Below, one piece after another: positions 61,328-64,000 of a stretch of 64,000 bases of DNA (position 1 is the stretch's first letter; every line of letters starts with the position of its first letter). The notes under the pieces are model-generated. The model had not been told where the DNA came from, did no database searches, and saw only the letters and a program-made list of their open reading frames with translations. A program made the translations under genes and the position numbers. Source of the stretch: Pythium myriotylum (taxonomy: Eukaryota; Oomycota; Peronosporomycetes; Pythiales; Pythiaceae); NCBI GenBank assembly GCA_023091665.1, contig JALJCQ010000015.1, positions 2,790,001 to 2,854,000 of the forward strand, in the 5' to 3' direction.

Positions 61328-63118
61328 ATGGGCCGACTCCCTACCGATCTCGTGCTGCTCGAAGATCCCGATGCAACGCCGCGCGGTGAGTTCGACCGCA
61401 TGCGCAGCTCTGGACGCGAGGGCGTCGTGCTCTTCGACCCGGCCACCGCACCCGCCTCGACCAAGAACGTTGCATTACTCGCACCTCCTCCTTCTCGCAA
61501 CGCGACCCACCACCAGTCGAGATCCACGGCTCGCCACTCGCGGTACACCGACGCCGTCAGCATCAGCTCCGGAGGTCGCTCAGCGAATGGCGCCATCCGT
61601 CCAGGTGGCCCTGTAAACCTCTTGAGCCACGAGAACATCGGACTACTGGTCAACTTCTTTATTGTCGGTGTCGTCGACGGTTCGGTGCGTGCGCTTGTCT
61701 ACCCGCTATTCAAAGTCTACCTCCACTTGGCCAGCTACCAGCAGCAAGCCGCGTCTGCATTGTTCGCGTTCGGCTGGTCATGCAAGTTCGTTTTCGGCTT
61801 CCTGTCGGACGCCTTGCCCATCCAAGGACAGCGTCGCAAGCCGTACGCGCTGGTCGCGCTGGCCATTGTCTTCTCATTCTCCGTAAGCATAGCGGCGATG
61901 CCCAAGGTCGAGCCGTACATGAAACCGAAGGGCGTGGTCCTTAACTCGCACGCGCCCGACCAGAGCCAGCGATACGTCGTACTGGTCATGATTGGGTCTC
62001 TTGGCCACGCGCTGCTGAGTGTCGCGTGTGAAGGGCTCATGGTCGAGTATGCTCACCGAGAGAACGAGTACTCACGCGGACGAGTGCAAGGAGCTGCATA
62101 TGGAGCAAGGTACATCGGGAGCGTCGTCGCCTCGCTGGCCATCGCCCTTGGTTGCAACGGCGAGGAGTACGGTGGAGACTTTTCGTTCTCACTCCCATTG
62201 AGTGCGATCAGCGGGTTTCTGGCGGTCGTTTCCGCCGTAGGCATGTATGCCACATACTGTCACATGAGGGAGGAGAAGATGGTGCTTGGGCGGCAGCCAA
62301 TGTACAGCCACTTGCGGTCGATCTGGCGGTTTGCAGAACGTCGTGCGACGTGGCAGATCACGATTGTCGGCTTCTTGGAGGCGTTTGTCTTCCTTTACAA
62401 ACTCCCGCAGGTCGACACCATCTACGAGCAGTGGCTCCACGGGGACACGCTTACTCGAGGCCTCTCGTACTCGCTCAGCTGCGCCGCGTTCACTATGGGC
62501 ATCTACGCGTTGCGAAGCGACCGGCTGCGTAACAAGTCTTGGAGGAGGACCTTCGTCGCCACAACAGCAATCGGATGCGCCGTCGGCATAGTCACTGCAG
62601 TCTTGCTGACTGAGAACATCTTCCGAAACAAGCTCTTCAATATGCTCGTTAGTCAGATCATCAACTTGTGCGACACATTCTCGTGGATGATCGGCGTACT
62701 GGTGATCGTCGAGATCGCGGAGCCCGGTTATGAAGCCACGTCGTACGCGCTCATCACGACAATCTACAATCTCGCAGTGCCGCTCTCGACCGCAGCGTCG
62801 AGCGTCGTAAGCTCACTACTATCCATCGACGACGATGCCATCGTAGCAGACACACATGAGGTGCGGAGACGAGTGCTGGCTCACTACATCATCATGTACG
62901 CGCTCCGTGTGGCAGTTGGTATGGCAGCGATCGCGTTCCTCCCGAGACAGAAGCTAGCCGTTCGGCAACTGATGCTGCGTGGCAACCCCAACGCCGCCGT
63001 GCCGTTCGTCGTGATGATTGCGTTCACCGTCCTCTTTATTGGGACGTGGACAGTTGTCGTCTTGTCCATGTTCAGGTCAACGGCATGTATGTCTATCGTG
63101 GGTGGCACTGGATGCTAG
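61328..63118 (+). CDS. BT1/folate-biopterin transporter family protein 6
   Basis: 596-aa BT1-family transporter located 48 kb from the main cluster. It has DLVLLEDPDATPRGEF at the very N-terminus and a second similar string (GVVLFDPAT) 30 residues later. GAIRPGGPVNLLSHENIGL, IQGQRRKPYALVAL, EIAEPGYEATSYA, FLPRQKLAVRQL and the tail STACMSIVGGTGC are all in the expected positions. The loop after RRKPY is less conserved than in copies 1-4. The ATG at 61328 gives a natural start just before the acidic motif. Substrate unknown; family assignment firm. Confidence 0.88.
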   Translation: MGRLPTDLVLLEDPDATPRGEFDRMRSSGREGVVLFDPATAPASTKNVALLAPPPSRNATHHQSRSTARHSRYTDAVSISSGGRSANGAIRPGGPVNLLSHENIGLLVNFFIVGVVDGSVRALVYPLFKVYLHLASYQQQAASALFAFGWSCKFVFGFLSDALPIQGQRRKPYALVALAIVFSFSVSIAAMPKVEPYMKPKGVVLNSHAPDQSQRYVVLVMIGSLGHALLSVACEGLMVEYAHRENEYSRGRVQGAAYGARYIGSVVASLAIALGCNGEEYGGDFSFSLPLSAISGFLAVVSAVGMYATYCHMREEKMVLGRQPMYSHLRSIWRFAERRATWQITIVGFLEAFVFLYKLPQVDTIYEQWLHGDTLTRGLSYSLSCAAFTMGIYALRSDRLRNKSWRRTFVATTAIGCAVGIVTAVLLTENIFRNKLFNMLVSQIINLCDTFSWMIGVLVIVEIAEPGYEATSYALITTIYNLAVPLSTAASSVVSSLLSIDDDAIVADTHEVRRRVLAHYIIMYALRVAVGMAAIAFLPRQKLAVRQLMLRGNPNAAVPFVVMIAFTVLFIGTWTVVVLSMFRSTACMSIVGGTGC

Positions 63119-63190
63119 GTGCTGTGCACTCGAAGTATGTCGATTACATCCATCAAATATTGTGATTTATTCGAAGATTGCATGCCAATA

Positions 63191-63805
63191 TTAACTAATG
63201 ATGCAGCTTACGAGAATCGTTGCAGCGGCGCGTGCGGCCTTATCGTTCTCTGCCTTCTCCCGAGCTTCATCCGTAAGCTCTCGATCCGGATCACACAGCT
63301 CACACTTGCAGCCGTCTGTCTGCATTAACGGTGCTGGAATCTCGTGGTTCATCTTCAGCACAGCTGCCGCATCATCTTCAGACCCCCTCAACAGCAATCG
63401 CACGCGCAGTGCACCGGGCTCGATCTTCGCCGCAGGTTTCATTGTCACCCATCGATCGGCGACGTAACCATTGGCGAGGCATAGCATCCGGACGAAAACG
63501 GAGCCCATCCATATAGGACGCTCGCCATTATGCTTGGTCACGTTGAATGTGATTCTGAAATTGTCTAGGTCTCGTCGCTTGGGTTTCTTCGTAAGCTCGC
63601 GCTTGAGCTCTTTTGCGAACTTCGAAGGCACGACAATTCCTTTCGGTTGGCCAACGATAGGCGCATGGAAAGTCTCCGTTGGCAACTTGTGTGCGCTACG
63701 AGGCGACGATAGAGGGCCAAGGCGAACAACGATCTGATCGCTTGTGTGGGAGCCTAACCCGGCGAGTGAGCCGCGGGTATCGATGATCTCTATGTGGACG
63801 TACAT
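63191..63805 (-). CDS. C2-domain-like protein, function unknown
   Basis: 204 aa from ATG 63805. It opens with a strand YVHIEIIDTRGSLAGLG and contains FRITFNVTKHNGERPIWMG, WVTMKPAAKIEPGALRVRLLL near residues 120-140, and a Cys pair CKCELCDPDREL near the C-terminus. The opening strand and the W...PGALRVRLLL ending are typical of C2 domains, which bind lipids or proteins, but the calcium-binding aspartates are not clear. No signal peptide or membrane segment. It ends tail to tail with transporter 6, about 70 nt apart. Confidence 0.62.
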   Translation of the reverse strand: MYVHIEIIDTRGSLAGLGSHTSDQIVVRLGPLSSPRSAHKLPTETFHAPIVGQPKGIVVPSKFAKELKRELTKKPKRRDLDNFRITFNVTKHNGERPIWMGSVFVRMLCLANGYVADRWVTMKPAAKIEPGALRVRLLLRGSEDDAAAVLKMNHEIPAPLMQTDGCKCELCDPDRELTDEAREKAENDKAARAAATILVSCIIS

Positions 63806-64000
63806 ACGAAGATTTTTTTAGAATGAATTCTGCTGTGCCAGCGGCTCGCCAGGAATCGAAATGAACCAAGCGAGGGTGACGGATATACAGATTCATGGGT
63901 GCACACGTAAGACACCTGCAACCACGATTTGGCCCAACGTGTGTGACACCCCACCCATCTGATATGTAGCCATTTTGAGTGGACTTTCTGAGACCAATCA
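63806..64000. other. Right edge of window
   Basis: About 195 nt of 5' flank of the C2-like gene. No feature recognised. Confidence 0.5.

Noticed and set aside
1..64000. CRISPR array, tRNA genes, transposase or integrase
   Set aside because: I looked for regularly spaced repeats, T-loop-like GTTCGA motifs with cloverleaf context and DDE/RT motifs on both strands and found none that hold up.
1..64000. Bacterial origin of the window
   Set aside because: Short GT-AG introns, no ribosome-binding sites or operons, and large unlinked genes with wide spacers fit a eukaryote.

Overview
The window looks like nuclear DNA of an oomycete (water mould), probably of the Pythium/Globisporangium/Phytophthora group. 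The reasons are compact and mostly intron-free eukaryotic genes with G/C-rich third codon positions, very short GT-AG introns (57-62 nt), initiator-like motifs of the form TCATTnnnCA just upstream of several start codons, and a gene content typical of that lineage: expanded BT1/folate-biopterin transporters, secreted subtilases and short LRR-like proteins. This is inference from content; no rRNA or other marker gene is present. No tRNA, CRISPR array or recognisable transposase was found.

Layout. Positions 1-13760 hold a tandem cluster of five BT1-type membrane transporters: four on the plus strand and a divergent fifth that converges on the fourth. A sixth lies alone at 61328-63118. Positions 15427-19610 carry two LRR-like genes; the second is the best intact member of an uncharacterised family, called here the WRREL family after its N-terminal motif. 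A secreted M64 metallopeptidase follows at 20509-22308 (minus).

From 22580 to about 42010 lies a large, decaying segmental duplication. A plus-strand block A-B-C-D (A = 723-aa coiled-coil protein gene; B, C, D = WRREL genes) is followed by an inverted copy. Read on the minus strand, the copy runs B(3' end)-C'-D'-A'-B(5' part), which is a circular permutation of the original. Only A, A' and C' keep long open frames; B, C, D, D' and both B' pieces carry frameshifts, deletions or insertions. Another WRREL gene, with one in-frame stop, sits at 44432-46534.

The right part has an aldo/keto reductase (42987-44006), an L-aspartate oxidase (nadB-type, 47465-49123 minus), a secreted RCC1-like repeat protein with two 62-nt introns (50274-51306), and a cyclic-nucleotide-binding-domain protein (51325-52710 minus). 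Next comes a protease block: a secreted stand-alone subtilisin-propeptide-like protein (53007-53546 minus) and two subtilases (54856-56265 and 56805-58457, both minus). The subtilases share an apparently identical tract of about 1.39 kb but have different 3' ends; only the second carries a C-terminal PAN/Apple-like domain. A small two-exon membrane protein gene, the sixth transporter and a C2-like protein close the window.

How the genes may work together: the transporters probably move pterin/folate-like or related substrates; the M64 peptidase, subtilases, propeptide-like protein and RCC1-like protein all have predicted signal peptides and look like secreted proteins. The WRREL family and the A protein have no known function. 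The most unusual features are the circularly permuted inverted duplication, the sharp-edged sequence-homogenised tracts, and the stand-alone propeptide next to the subtilases.
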